Part shown: positions 7,994 through 16,024 of the stretch, piece after piece
How the letters are laid out: the number at the start of each line of letters is the position of its first letter
How positions within the stretch are numbered: position 1 is the first letter of the stretch
Assembly: GCA_001310555.1 (NCBI GenBank)
Contig: BAXO01000098.1
Location: forward strand, 1-19,043
Length of the DNA: 19,043 nt
Direction of reading: 5' to 3'
Source: Bacillus sp. JCM 19058
GTDB taxonomy: Bacteria > Bacillota > Bacilli > Bacillales_H > Bacillaceae_D
Notes under the pieces: generated by a model
What the model was told of the DNA's origin: nothing
Databases searched by the model: none
Seen by the model: the letters and a program-made list of their open reading frames with translations, nothing else
Program-made: the position numbers and the translations under genes

Positions 7994-8878
7994 ATGACCG
8001 TATATCCAACCAACAAACGATTAACCGATTATCCGGACATTCACCCGGGTTTTCCATTTCATGTATCCGTTAACGAGGTGGTAAGGCATTTTCCCGCTCA
8101 CCGCCATGACTTTTTGGAATTTTCTCTTGTAATTGACGGAGAGGGTTACGAGGTTATTAACGGCGTTAAACATCCTCTGCTTCCAGGGACGGGTACTTTT
8201 TTTGCTGCCTTATCAGGTTCATGAAATTTATGTGGAATCGGCGAATCCGCTCCGGTTGTATAACTGCATGTTTGATATGGATTTGCTGTACCAATCAGTA
8301 GAGGCCGGACCGGGCTTGACAGAGCTGCTGGCCGGAGAAGAACTGCCCGCTCAAGCTCTCTTAAGCCCGGAGCTGAACACGATCGTATCGTCGGCTTTTG
8401 AGGATATGCTTGCTGAATTTGCGGGCAACGGTTTATGGAGAAACATGCTGCTCAAGCTAAAGTTGTTGGAAACTCTTGCTCGATATGACCGATTTCGCCG
8501 GCAAGGTGTTCCAAGCACAGTACAACTGAACGGAACAACCGATAAAAATCGGTATGGCCAATTATTCATTACATTCATGCCCGTTATAGGGAGCCGGTTA
8601 CACTGTCGACAACGGCGGAGAAGTTCGGCTTAAGCAGCTCCTATTTAAGCAAAGAGATTAAGCGGCGTACCGGCCTTGGTTTTGTCCGATTTTTGCACGA
8701 GGTGCGCATTAGACATGCTTGCAGCTTGCTTTCATCGACTAGAATGGCGGGAGTTGATATAGCGATTGAAACTGGGTTCGGTTCGTACAAGTCATTTTCG
8801 CGGATTTTCCGTGAGTTGAAAGGCATGACGCCGGGTGACTACCGTAAAACGCATGCCATAACAAGCTCTTCGTACTAA
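7994..8878 (+). CDS. AraC-family transcriptional regulator with cupin sensor, two frameshifts
   Basis: The protein is about 294 residues when joined. The N-terminus carries the cupin-like sugar-sensing motif (HFPAHRHDFLEFSLVIDGEG, then PLLPGTG). The frame then slips at the T7 run 8197-8203; with one T fewer it continues as FLLPYQVHEIYVESANPLRL. A second shift at about 8555-8570 restores the original frame. The C-terminal AraC double helix-turn-helix follows: YIHARYREPVTLSTTAEKFG, LSSSYLSKEIKRRTGLGFV, and IAIETGFGSYKSFSRIFREL ending in KGMTPGDYRK. The two shifts cancel (one insertion, one deletion). It is divergent from the GH130/DUF1861 genes and is their expected activator. GC content is visibly higher than in the genes on either side of the block. 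Confidence 0.8.
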
Positions 8879-9300
8879 CCTTTCTCACCGTCAACTGTTC
8901 CCGATGTACGATGTGACACTCAAGCTATCGTCGGATTAACTTGATTCCGCGTAACGTTTAATTGATTCAATATAATATAATGTTACACAGCAAAATGTAG
9001 GCAGGACAAGGGAGACCGCCTTTTTTTGTCCATATGTAAAAAGCGAAAACGCGCAAGTTTTGCCGACTCTCAACAAGTCGAGCTTCATAAAACTGCTCAG
9101 GCGTTGCATCTTTCCATTTACGTTCCACTCAAAGAGGGCATTGAAAGGTGTCGATTTATTGTGTACTAACGTCTAGGAGGGGAAAGTACCAATTTGGAGT
9201 TGAATGATTTAGACAGAGGGGCAGTTTATGAACTGTCAGCTCCCGACTAATCAACATCTTTCTAAATGCTAAACTATTTCGTTTTTCTCAGGAAATAACT
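8879..9300. other. 420-bp stretch without a recognised gene; startless open frame 8936-9172 (-)
   Basis: The minus strand is open for 78 codons to a stop at 8936-8938, with an internal ATG (MQRLSSFMKLDLLRVGKTCA) but no ribosome binding site and no family I can name. On the plus strand GGACAA at about 9005 and TTGTCC at about 9027 could form a hairpin around a T7 run, and CAGTT/AACTG near 9215 forms a small one. An AGGAGGGG at 9176-9183 is not followed by a usable start codon. It could be an intergenic repeat or a mobile-element scar. Confidence 0.35.
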
Positions 9301-9301
9301 A

Positions 9302-9330
9302 TTGACGAACCAAGTGGAAACTTGTACACT
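9302..9330 (+). promoter_or_regulatory. Sigma-A promoter of the ribonucleoside operon
   Basis: TTGACG (9302-9307) and TACACT (9325-9330) are separated by 17 bp, close to the housekeeping consensus. Transcription would start within or just after the palindromic operator at 9335-9346. The regulator gene begins 38 bp after the -10 box. Confidence 0.75.
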
Positions 9331-9334
9331 ATGT

Positions 9335-9346
9335 GTAACCGGTTAC
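9335..9346. promoter_or_regulatory. LacI-family operator palindrome GTAACCGGTTAC
   Basis: This is a perfect 12-bp palindrome with the central CG typical of LacI/GalR operators. It lies immediately downstream of the -10 box and so covers the transcription start. The next gene encodes a LacI-family regulator, so negative autoregulation with nucleoside or ribose release is the simplest model (inference). Confidence 0.75.
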
Positions 9347-9368
9347 CTATAAGATGGAGTGAAAAAAA

Positions 9369-10344
9369 ATGGTTTCTATTAAAGATGTAGCGAAGCGGGC
9401 AGGCGTTTCTGTTGCAACCGTATCTAGAGTATTAAACGATAAAGGTTATGTAGGTGTAAATACACGGAAGCGGGTAGAGGAAGCGATTAAGGCTTTGAAT
9501 TATAAGCCAAATGAGGTAGCAAGAAGTCTGTTTAAGAAAAAAATCGAAAATCATTGGTTTAATCGTTCCTGATATCACGAATCCCTTTTTCCCGGAATTA
9601 GCCAGGACTGTTGAGGATACAGCAGAGCGGTTAGGATACAATGTGATTCTATGCAACACGGACGAAGACAAGGAAAAAGAGCAGCGTTACTTGGACGTAT
9701 TGTTGCAAAAATACGTGGACGGGATCATCGTTTCCTCCAATACGCTAAGTGCCCGGCAAATTGATGAACTGAATATACCGATCGTTAGCATTGACAGGGA
9801 AATCAGCAAGGGTATTCCGACAATTGTCGTAGAAAATAGTAAAGGGGCACGAATGGCGACTCGCTTTTTGAAAGAAAAAGGTCGTCTCAGAATTGCACAC
9901 ATTAGAGGACCGGAAGGGATCGTCAATGCCGATGAGCGTTGTGAGGGTTACCGAGAAGTAGTATCACAGGAGCCGTGGTTTAAAGAAAGCTACATCGTCA
10001 ATGGGAACTACGACATGAAATCATCGATCGAAGCGACGATCGAACTGCTGCGTGCACATCCTGAAGTAGACGGCATTTTTGCCGGGAACGATACGATGGC
10101 GATCGGGACAGTGAAAGCAGTCCATCAGTTAGGACTGAAAGTACCTGAAGATATGGCTGTTATAGGGTTTGACGGTATCGCACTCGCAAAAGCGACAACA
10201 CCGGAGCTCACAACCATTGAGCAGCCGATTTCCGAATTTGGGAAAAAGGCCGCAACGATGCTCGTTAATTTAATTGATAAGGAACCAGTTGAGCAAACAT
10301 TTTACAAGTTGGATGTTCATCTAGTTGAAAGACATTCTACATGA
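9369..10344 (+). CDS. rbsR: LacI-family repressor, RbsR-like, one homopolymer frameshift
   Basis: The protein is about 324 residues when joined. The DNA-binding headpiece is classic: [38 protein letters not shown], and the hinge [15 protein letters not shown]. The frame breaks at the A7 run 9537-9543; with six A's it continues as [20 protein letters not shown] and on through the periplasmic-binding-protein-like effector domain ([56 protein letters not shown]). ATG 9369 has GGAG upstream. It is first in the operon, 13 bp before ribokinase, behind its own operator. Ribose or a nucleoside-derived sugar is the likely inducer. The symbol follows genome context and similarity and is not certain. 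Confidence 0.85.
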
Positions 10345-10357
10345 GGAGGTATATGAT

Positions 10358-11254
10358 TTGGGACATACCCCAAAAATAACTGTTGTCGGTAGCGTTAATA
10401 TGGATTTAGTCACCATTACTGATGCGCTTCCGAAAATGGGTGAAACACTCATGGGACAACAGTTTCAAATGATACCAGGTGGAAAAGGCGCCAATCAGGC
10501 TGTTGCTGCCACAAAACTCGGGGCGCACGTCCAGATGATTGGTTGTGTCGGTCAAGACCGCTTTGGTGAAGATCTCCTTCAGCATTTAGAGGATGAAGGG
10601 GTTAATGTAAGCGATGTGGAACCGGTTACACATTCATCGACCGGAACGGCGACGATTATCGTTTCTGATCAGGATAACAGAATTATTGTTGTGCCGGGTG
10701 CCAATAATCACGTGACGGCATCGTTTGTTGAAGCAAAACGCGATGTCATTGCGAATAGTGATATTGTCGTTATCCAACTTGAGATTCCACTGGAAGGAGT
10801 ACAGAAAGCAGTGGAAATTGCAAAGGAAAACGACGTTACAGTCATTTTAAATCCAGCTCCGATCCAAAGTCTTCCGGAGCAACTGCTACAGAAGGTGGAT
10901 TATCTCACACCAAATGAGCATGAAGCGGGACTTTTGCAAAAAGGAAGAAAACGTCATGAATTACAAGAGAAAATCGTTCTAACAAAAGGGAGCAAGGGAG
11001 TGTCTTTTTATGAGAGCGGTAAGGAAGTCACTATCCCTGCCTATGACATAAACGTTGTTGATACAACCGGTGCCGGCGATGCGTTTAATGGTGGTTTCGC
11101 GTTTGCATTAGGCGAAGGCCATTCCGTAGCAACGGCCTGTCGCTTCGGAAATGCCGTTGCAGCGTTAGCGACGACAAAGCTCGGTGCGCAGACGGGAATG
11201 CCAACGGGAAAAGAAGTCAAAGAATTTATTCGCAAGCAAACAAAGCTCGATTGA
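10358..11254 (+). CDS. rbsK: Ribokinase
   Basis: The gene is intact, about 298 residues. It phosphorylates D-ribose to ribose 5-phosphate with ATP in the cytoplasm. It is a PfkB-family enzyme: VVGSVNMDLV near the start, the first signature PGGKGANQAVAATKLGA that places the ribose, NPAPIQSLP, TPNEHEA, and the second signature DTTGAGDAFNGGF with the catalytic Asp. TTG 10358 is chosen because GAGGAGG lies 8 nt upstream; the in-frame TTG at 10325 would add 11 residues overlapping the regulator and has no such site. There are 13 bp to the regulator and about 50 bp to the hydrolase, so it is operonic. It completes use of the ribose freed by the next gene's product. Confidence 0.93.
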   Translation: MGHTPKITVVGSVNMDLVTITDALPKMGETLMGQQFQMIPGGKGANQAVAATKLGAHVQMIGCVGQDRFGEDLLQHLEDEGVNVSDVEPVTHSSTGTATIIVSDQDNRIIVVPGANNHVTASFVEAKRDVIANSDIVVIQLEIPLEGVQKAVEIAKENDVTVILNPAPIQSLPEQLLQKVDYLTPNEHEAGLLQKGRKRHELQEKIVLTKGSKGVSFYESGKEVTIPAYDINVVDTTGAGDAFNGGFAFALGEGHSVATACRFGNAVAALATTKLGAQTGMPTGKEVKEFIRKQTKLD

Positions 11255-11304
11255 CCTTTATTCGGCTGACAACTAATCATTAAGTAATTAGGAGGAAAAA
11301 AATT

Positions 11305-12226
11305 ATGACTAAAAAAACCAATCATTATTGACACGGATCCAGGAATCGATGACGCTGTTGCCTTAGCCATTGCTTTATTTAGCGACAAACTAGACGTTCG
11401 CTTAATTACTACAGTTGCAGGAAATGTTGGACTTGACAAAGTCACTTATAATGCCTTGCGACTGCAGAAGTTTTTTAATAAGAAGGTTCCTGTCGCATTA
11501 GGTGCTGACCGGCCTTTGCTGAAGGAACCGATCGACGCCAGCAATGTACACGGCTCCAGTGGAATGGACGGATTTGATTTTGAAGAGCCGACAAATGAGC
11601 TTGTCCTTCAAGAAAATGCAGTCAATGCGATGTATCGCACGATTATGTCCAGTGAACAACCGATCACTCTTGTTCCTATCGGCCCTTTAACGAATATTGC
11701 ACTCTTGCTCAAGCTGTATCCGGAAGTAAAGGATCAGATTGCTGAAATCGTTTTAATGGGAGGCTCTACCGCGAGAGGCAATGCGGGAGTGATGGCGGAA
11801 TTTAACATTTTCGCTGACCCAGAAGCGGCAAAAATCGTCTTTCAAAGTAAGCTGCCAATTGTGATGGTTGGCCTCGATGTTGGCCTCAAAGCTCTCGTAT
11901 ATCCTGAAGACAGTGAACAATTAAAGAATTTAAACGAGACTGGTAAAATGATATATCAGCTTTTCAAGCGATATAGAGGCGGAAGTATGAAAACAGGCTT
12001 GAAGATGTACGATAGCTGTGCGATCGCTTATTTACTGAAACCAGAAATGTTTGAAGTCGTTCATACGTTTGTCGACGTAGAAATCAATGGAGCGATGACA
12101 TCAGGGTGCACGGTGGTAGATATGAAGGGCTATTTAGGAAAGGAAAGCAACGCAAAAGTTTGCACAGACATTGATCCGCAAATGTTCAAAGAATGGTTTA
12201 TGAACAGCCTAAAGCAATGTCATTAA
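11305..12226 (+). CDS. Inosine-uridine preferring nucleoside hydrolase, frameshift after codon 4
   Basis: The enzyme hydrolyses ribonucleosides to free base and ribose; it is about 306 residues when joined. ATG 11305 follows AGGAGG. The A7 run 11311-11317 breaks the frame after Lys4; with six A's it reads MTKKPIIIDTDPGIDDAVAL, the family's N-terminal Asp cluster that holds the catalytic calcium. Later motifs fit: NVHGSSGMDGFDF, PITLVPIGPLTNIALLL, EIVLMGGSTARGN, EFNIFADPEAA and KMYDSCAIAYLL (Asp in the position of the C-terminal calcium ligand). Base specificity cannot be told, so RihA, RihB or RihC is left open. It lies downstream of ribokinase and upstream of the permease in one operon. Confidence 0.9.
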
Positions 12227-12478
12227 TTCGTTAATAACGCACGTTTAAAGATGGCTGGCTGAAGAGACAACGAGATCGTGTGACTTTTAATTGGAGGGGA
12301 AATGGCGATGTTCAGCTTGCAGGAATGAGGTTATTGACTGTTGCTGCAAAGGCAAGGAGCTTCTTTCTTTTATTGTGGGACAAGGAGCTCCTCTCACCAA
12401 TAGGACTCGTTTGCAAGCCCCTCCGCTATAACAGTATGAAAGAGACCTTGGATTGAACATGATGAAAATTCATAGAGG
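12227..12478 (+). other. 250-bp gap inside the operon; startless open frame 12238-12456
   Basis: Between the hydrolase and permease genes the plus strand is open for 72 codons, with no good start; the only internal ATG is in GMRLLTVAAKARSFF. A GGAGGGGAA ATG GCG at about 12294 begins a different frame that stops after eight codons. A direct repeat CAAGGAGCT occurs twice within about 40 bp, and GGAGCT/AGCTCC could form a hairpin. The gap is longer than the other operon spacings and may hold a lost small gene or an attenuating structure. I do not recognise it. Confidence 0.3.
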
Positions 12479-12487
12479 GTGATTAAA

Positions 12488-13921
12488 ATGACTCATACTT
12501 TAATAATGTATGCTTCTGCCATTCTTGCTGTGGCTGTTGTCATATATATGTTAATCAAAAAAATGGATATAAAAGTTTCATTATTTTTAATGGGTATCGT
12601 ACTCATATTTATAAGCATGGCCATGGGAAAAGGAATTGCCATTGATGATTTCAACTCGACTGGCTCCTTCCTATTGGATCCGCTGCAGGTAATCGTTCAG
12701 CAGTTTAAGCAAACTTTTGGTGCGGCAGGGTTTATCATCCTCATGCTCGGCGGTTATACGGCTTATATGTCAGCGATTGGGGCCAATGACGTAACGGTCA
12801 ATGTTTTAACAAAGCCTATTTCTAAATTTAAGTCGGTCTATGTTTTAGTACCGGTTGTCTTTTTATTAGGAAATTTACTTTCTTTAGTCATTCCGAGTGC
12901 ATCCAACTTGGCCATTATTTTACTTGCTACCTTATATCCTGTTCTAAGAAAGGCGGGGATGTCTGCCTTGACTGCTGGCGCTGTCATTGCAACTTCGGCA
13001 ACTATCGTTCCGACTCCGTTAGGAAGTGACAATGTTGCAATCGCTGAAGAGCTGGCAAAGCATGCAGCATTTGCAAATTTGAATGTCGCTGATTATGTCT
13101 TTAACTATCATGCGCTCGTTTCAATCCCTACATTGCTAGTAATCGCTATCGTTCATTTCTTTTGGCAAAAAAAGAATGGATAAAAAGGCGTCGCTTCAAG
13201 CAAAGAAGGAGGGGAACGAAGATGAGGTTCAATTAGAGGAAGTGTCAGAAGTCACTGGAGGGAAGCTTTATAAAACCGTATATGCAATTCTACCGATTTT
13301 CCCAATTATTCTGCTGTTAGCTTCCTATGGACTACAGCTAGCTACGGGTACGTCAATTACGGTTAGTGTTGAAGTCGCAACGATTGTCTCTCTTATTCTT
13401 GCTATTTTGTGCGAATTAATTAGAAATAAAGGGGACAAAAAAGTATTAGGAGATACTGAAACCTTTTTTAAAGGGATGGGCGGAGCATGCCCATTGTAGC
13501 CTTGTTAGTTGCTGCCTCAGTTTTTGTCACTGGTTTACAGTCCATTGGTTTGATTGACGAGCTTCAACTGTCAATGCAAAGTATCCAAGGGTCGGGGCTG
13601 GATTTTGTATTACCTTTGATTCTAGTCGCTTTAACCGCTTTGATCGTATTATTGAGTGGAAGTGGGATTGCGCTGTTCTTTGCGATGGTGCCTTTAATGG
13701 TTCCGCTAGCTGAAGCTGCTGGAATTAGTCCGATTGCTATTTCTGTACCGATGGGACTGGCCGGGAATTTGTTTAGGGCTGTTTCACCTGTAGCAGCAGT
13801 CGTTTTAATTGTTGCTGGAACGCTAAAAGTCGATCCGCTTGACATTGTGAAGCGGACAGCGGTTCCGATGCTTGCCGGCGTTGTCTTTATGTTCGTATTA
13901 TCGATGATTATATTCCTGTAA
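12488..13921 (+). CDS. DcuC-family permease (possible nucleoside transporter), two frameshifts
   Basis: This is a multi-helix inner-membrane transporter, about 477 residues when joined, of the C4-dicarboxylate DcuC-like family. ATG 12488 follows GAGGGTG. Visible features are repeated hydrophobic helices from the N-terminus, the polar segment VIPSASNLAIILLATLYPVL, and PTPLGSDNVAIAEELAKH, typical of the family's first half. The frame breaks at the A7 run 13167-13173; with six A's it continues W-Q-K-R-M-D-K-K. The second half has a cytoplasmic Glu-rich linker, then helices, FFKGMG, and a second shift at about 13480-13490 before MPIVALLVAAS. It ends with PMGLAGNLFRAVSPVAAVVL. Operon context (hydrolase, ribokinase) suggests nucleoside or ribose uptake rather than succinate exchange. 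This is inference. Confidence 0.8.
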
Positions 13922-13976
13922 AAATACAGTCATAGACGAATAAAGCATCAGCTCGTCATTGTATCGAGCCGATCGA

Positions 13977-14019
13977 ATGGCTGGCAGTCCACCTTGTTGT
14001 GCTGGGGACTGCCAGCCAT
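13977..14019 (+). terminator. Strong hairpin ending the ribonucleoside operon
   Basis: ATGGCTGGCAGTCC (13977-13990) pairs perfectly with GGACTGCCAGCCAT (14006-14019), 14 bp with a 15-nt loop, about 55 bp after the permease stop. The following TTCTCAATTGTTATTC is a modest U-tract. It lies between convergent genes and may also serve the minus-strand amidase. Confidence 0.75.
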
Positions 14020-14087
14020 TTCTCAATTGTTATTCTAGTCTAGTTGAAGAGCTGCTCCTCATTTGGTGCGTGGATAAGCATTTTCGC

Positions 14088-14207
14088 CTAAGACATCCTT
14101 ACTTCGGCTGGAACTTTATGTCCCGGCGCTAATAAAAGGGTATTCTCACCGGAAGCTGCGATGCAATCGTTGTCTTCAATTTTTTTCCCTAGTAATTCAT
14201 AATCCCT
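14088..14207 (-). other. Open frame overlapping and following the amidase stop
   Basis: In an alternative minus-strand frame the last amidase codons continue as ELLGKKIEDNDCIAASGEN, then TLLLAPGHKVPAEVRMS before TAG at 14088-14090. It reads like protein sequence and would extend the amidase by about 35 residues if one of the A-runs near 14180 were miscounted. Most Amidase_3 proteins end near the current stop, so a C-terminal extension is not required. No family is recognised. Confidence 0.25.
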
Positions 14208-15346
14208 TTCGTTATTCCTGATGCGATCTTCTCTCTGTAGTCATTCGTATTCAAAAGCGAACCTTCTCTTTCGTTTGTGACATACCCTACTTCTACGATA
14301 ACTGCTGGCATCGTTGTATGTCGAAGCACAAAGAAATTAGAGTCGAAAAGACCACGATCGCGACTGTTTGTATGAGATAGCAATTGTGTCTGAATCTGAG
14401 TTGCAAGGTGCTGAGCCTTCGGGCTTAAACTACTAAAATGAGTCTCTACACCATTAATATTGGAATTTGGATGTCCATTCGCATGAATACTAACAAAGAC
14501 ATCTGCAAAATTGCGATTTGCAATTCCCACTCGTTCAAATAAATTGACGAAACGATCGTCTGAACGTGTCATAATCACCTGGTAGCCTTGTGCTTGTAAC
14601 TGTGCTGCTACTCTTTGAGCAATGTCGATAGTGAGCTCTTTCTCTTGCAAGGAAATACCTATCGTCCCAGGATCGTGCCCCCCATGTCCGGCGTCGACGA
14701 CAATTGTCTGGATGCCAATAGGCGACTGTATAGTATTTATATAGGTTTGGGTAGCATTACTGCTACTGCTCGCCTTCGTATTTGTCGTTTCCGAAGCCTT
14801 TGAATTCGCGCCAGCTGACTTCAAATAAGAAGAATTGACGTAGCCGGGACGGCCGTTATACGTAATTTTCGCCCACCCGTAACCAGCATCGACGTGTTCA
14901 ACCCTCTCCCCGGAGTGTAGCTGACCAACAACAGGTGCAGTAGCGAGCGGTTCCTCTCGAACATTTAAGGAAGACTTCGTATTCACGGTCCCCATAGTTG
15001 GAGAAGAGGCTGTACCTTTAGCTTGTTGCTTTTGGCTTGACGTTTCAGACGTTTTTTTTATTCGTCTCTGATGTTTTCAAATAGGAGGAGCTGACGTAGC
15101 CGAGGTATCCGTTGTACGTAATTTTCGCCCATCCTTGACCAGCATCGATGAAGTCAACCTTTTCCCCGGCAGGTAATTGACCAATGATAGGTGCAGTGTC
15201 TGTAGGCTCAGCTCGAACGTTTAAGGATGAGTTCGTATTCACCGTTCCCATCTTGCATTTGCTGCCGAAGGAATAAAGATAAATCCGGATACTATGAGAA
15301 CAATTAATATCTTTACACATACTAAACTACTTATCCTACCTTTCAC
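14189..15346 (-). CDS. Secreted N-acetylmuramoyl-L-alanine amidase with two SH3b domains, frameshifted twice
   Basis: This is a cell-wall hydrolase cutting the amide between N-acetylmuramic acid and L-alanine, about 385 residues when joined. The start is GTG 15346, with AAAGGGG 8 nt upstream. A signal peptide of about 29 residues (VCVKILIVLIVSGFIFIPSA) ends at ANA. The frame shifts at about 15250-15257, then SH3b domain 1 (GTVNTNSSLNVRAEP to GYVSSSYLK). The A8 run 15052-15059 shifts it again; with seven it goes through a Ser/Gln linker to SH3b domain 2 and then Amidase_3. Catalytic features are present: VVDAGHGGHDPGTIG (first zinc His), EKELTIDIA (zinc Glu), VSIHANGH (second zinc His) and VIVEVGYVTNEREG (catalytic Glu). 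The SH3b pair should bind the wall. It is first in a group of surface genes on the minus strand. Confidence 0.88.
14820..14995 (-). repeat. SH3b-coding direct repeat, copy 2
   Basis: This 176-bp unit inside the amidase gene is colinear with 15076-15251 with no length difference. The encoded units share GTVNT-SSLNVR-EP--TAP, then GQL, GWAKITYNG, GYV and SSYLK. Differences are mostly single residues, so the duplication is recent or kept similar by conversion. Confidence 0.8.
15076..15251 (-). repeat. SH3b-coding direct repeat, copy 1
   Basis: This is the first of two equal-length 176-bp SH3b units in the amidase gene. It begins (minus strand) just after the signal-peptide region and ends at SSYLK. 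See 14820-14995 for the partner. Confidence 0.8.
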
Positions 15347-15382
15347 AAAGACAACCCCTTTCTTTTTAGATGGAGTACTTAG

Positions 15383-15388
15383 ATTATA
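15383..15388 (-). promoter_or_regulatory. Probable -10 box of the amidase gene
   Basis: TATAAT on the minus strand, preceded by TTG, lies about 37 bp upstream of the amidase GTG. No good -35 hexamer is visible 16-18 bp further up (nearest TAGTGA), so the promoter is tentative. Confidence 0.4.
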
Positions 15389-15770
15389 CAATAATTGAAT
15401 GAGATCACTAGTAAAACGGTTCACCAACACGAATACTGTAGTTGTCCTCGCAACGAAGTGTGTATGTGGAAGCTATCAATCAAATGCGGATGATCTCTAT
15501 TTGATGATATTGTTTTAGCTAGCTTAAATGCAAGTACTAAATTCATTTTGCATTACGAATTTTCGAGCTAGAATACCGATGTGGCGTTAGCCTGTCTCAT
15601 CTCGGGACGAGAGTAAGGTCAATGGGTGTAGCTATCAATATTAATCCTCTATCAAAAACCTTTCAAAGATTAAATAATGGGACTCAAGTTATAGTGAAGC
15701 TTCTTTCAAATGGGACGATTACATTGTTTTAAAATAATTAATAGCAAGGGGACGAGGCTCCCAGACTTTC
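15389..15770. other. 380-bp gap with one possible 36-codon ORF (15622-15732, +)
   Basis: The plus strand has ATG 15622 with AAGG close upstream and 36 codons to TAA (GVAININ...NGTQVIVKLL...GTITLF). It has no relatives I know. A small CTCG-GGA-CGAG hairpin at 15601-15611 and an AATGCAA/TTGCATT repeat lie nearby. I looked for a c-di-AMP (ydaO) riboswitch, common before amidase genes, and did not find its conserved segments. Confidence 0.3.
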
Positions 15771-16024
15771 CTAGTTTAAATTGGAGAAAAAGCGGTATTC
15801 CGGATAATGGCTTTTTTTAATGTAAACCTTGTTGCCATTATCTATTTTTAAAATAACCTGCTCATTGTCCTCGACTTGATTCGCTATTACGTAAAGCAAC
15901 CCAACATCATAAGCAACAAGGTTAAAGTCTTTGAAACGAACCATCTGTTTTTTTTAAGATTTGAAGAATCGTTTTCATTCTATTTTTTTTGAAAAGCGTT
16001 TTCTGCCTGAATAATCTTTGCCAT
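15771..16024 (-). CDS. Small 83-residue protein, hidden by two A8 frameshifts
   Basis: ATG 16024 follows GGAGG with 8-nt spacing. The frame reads MAKIIQAENAFQK and then hits a stop just after the run at 15983-15990. With one base fewer there and in a second run of eight at 15948-15955, it becomes a single 83-codon frame: NRMKTILQILKKQMVRFKDF, NLVAYDVGLLYVIANQVEDN, EQVILKIDNGNKVYIKKSHY and a final PEYRFFSNLN. It has no signal peptide or membrane segment: a basic N-terminal helix is followed by a probable beta-rich half. I do not recognise the family. It lies downstream of the sortase, on the same strand. The strong ribosome binding site and coherent C-terminal half make it likely to be real. 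Confidence 0.6.

Noticed and set aside
9537..9543. Programmed ribosomal frameshifting in the LacI gene and others
   Set aside because: The slips occur in many unrelated genes at plain A/T runs, with no evident stimulatory structure noticed; over-called homopolymers explain them more simply.
10325..10357. Ribokinase start at TTG 10325
   Set aside because: It overlaps the regulator, lacks a ribosome binding site and adds 11 non-homologous residues; TTG 10358 has GAGGAGG at 8 nt.
15389..15770. c-di-AMP (ydaO/yuaA) or c-di-GMP riboswitch upstream of the amidase
   Set aside because: Such riboswitches often precede cell-wall hydrolase genes, but none of the conserved segments or pairings could be found on the minus strand.
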